Source of the DNA: DASSBG01 sp965651365
GTDB taxonomy: Bacteria > Pseudomonadota > Gammaproteobacteria > Xanthomonadales > Rhodanobacteraceae
Length of the DNA stretch: 22,310 nt
Assembly (NCBI GenBank): GCA_965651365.1
Contig: CBFGSA010000036.1
Location: forward strand, 1-22,310
Direction of reading: 5' to 3'
Shown: one piece after another, positions 21,820 through 22,310 of the stretch
Layout of the letters: the number at the start of each line of letters is the position of its first letter
Position numbering within the stretch: the first letter of the stretch is position 1
Program-made: the position numbers and the translations under genes
Notes under the pieces: model-generated
The model's database searches: none
The model's input: the letters and a program-made list of their open reading frames with translations, nothing else
What the model was told of the DNA's origin: nothing

Positions 21820-22310
21820 GCGCCCGCCTTTTCCAACTGTTCGCCGACTTCAAACCACTCGCTTTCCAGGCGTTCCTTGTCCGCGCGCAGGGTCGCCTGC
21901 TTGCGGCCGAGGTCAGCCAGTTCGGCAGTGGGCTGCTGCCACACATCGGGGTCGGCCAAATGTTGTTCGATTTCGCCCAGTTTCCGGTCGATCTGCTCGA
22001 CCTGCCTTTCCAGGCTGCGCTGCTGCTGGCGCCACTGCTTGAGTTGCTGGCGCGAGGGGCCGGCCGGTTTGCTGCGGGCCTTGCGCTGCCTGTTGCCGAC
22101 TGCGGCCTGCGTATTGTGCTTGCGCGACCATTCGGCGTAGTCGTCCAGGTCGCCGTCAAAGGGCAGCGCGCGGCCTTCGGCCACATGCCAGAACTCGTCG
22201 CACACCAGACCCAGCAGATGGCGGTCATGCGACACCAGCACCAGCGCGCCGTCATATTCGTTGAGTGCCTCGGCCAGCGCCTCGCGCATGTCCATGTCGA
22301 GGTGGTTGGT
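21816..22310 (-). CDS. ABC-F family ATPase (YheS-like), N-terminus beyond window
   Basis: Only the C-terminal 164 residues are present. They begin in TNHLD, the end of the second Walker B/D-loop, followed by ALVLVSHDRHLLGLVCDEFWHVAEG with the switch histidine. FDGDLDDYAEWSRKHN and a basic linker lead to a coiled coil at about residues 80-160 (QQLKQWRQQQRSLERQVEQIDRKLGEIEQHL...). The DDYAEW block and the C-terminal WFEVGEQLEKAG agree best with the YheS branch rather than EttA or Uup. ABC-F proteins bind the ribosomal E site and help translation, with no membrane domain. The stop overlaps the RpfE-like start by 4 nt (ATGA). Confidence 0.93.
   Translation of the reverse strand, partial: TNHLDMDMREALAEALNEYDGALVLVSHDRHLLGLVCDEFWHVAEGRALPFDGDLDDYAEWSRKHNTQAAVGNRQRKARSKPAGPSRQQLKQWRQQQRSLERQVEQIDRKLGEIEQHLADPDVWQQPTAELADLGRKQATLRADKERLESEWFEVGEQLEKAGA

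Overview
The window reads as a G+C-rich chromosome of a gammaproteobacterium, most likely of the order Lysobacterales (Xanthomonadales). The signs are an RpfE-like gene directly upstream of recJ, a Fur protein with the HDHM-x-DVDTG zinc-poor centre typical of that group, REP-type intergenic palindromes, and the conserved fur/bamE and rnfH-ratA/smpB neighbourhoods. The placement rests on recognition by eye, not on a search. No tRNA, rRNA, CRISPR array, phage or insertion sequence was seen.

Left region (1-5400): two secreted proteins on the minus strand. The first is a large surface or adhesin-like protein cut by the window edge, with a signal peptide, an N-terminal globular domain and at least six repeat domains of about 115 residues. 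The second is a right-handed beta-helix protein. Position 5376 begins a plus-strand pair: an AIM24-family protein with a GYF_2 domain, then an exported class A beta-lactamase-like serine hydrolase.

Centre (7900-12600): an ECF sigma factor lies directly downstream of fur. fur is divergent from the outer-membrane assembly lipoprotein gene bamE. Then come rnfH and ratA (overlapping, minus strand), divergent smpB, a 281-bp nested palindromic element, and a BCCT-family compatible-solute transporter.

Thiamine region (12807-16939): an APH-fold small-molecule kinase is followed by a REP pair and a clear TPP riboswitch. The riboswitch heads a two-gene unit, a TonB-dependent receptor and a PnuC-family transporter (PnuT-like). 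Together these suggest thiamine uptake across both membranes, with the kinase as a candidate intracellular trapping enzyme.

Right region (17130-22310), all on the minus strand: an ABC-F ATPase (partial), an RpfE-like gene and recJ overlap by 4 and 1 nt. After 404 nt comes asnB, the glutamine-dependent asparagine synthetase. That 404-nt leader holds what looks like a complete transcription attenuator: a promoter, a leaderless 40-codon peptide ORF with five Asn codons in a stretch of seven, overlapping RNA pairings and a terminator hairpin just before asnB. I regard this as the most interesting signal in the window.
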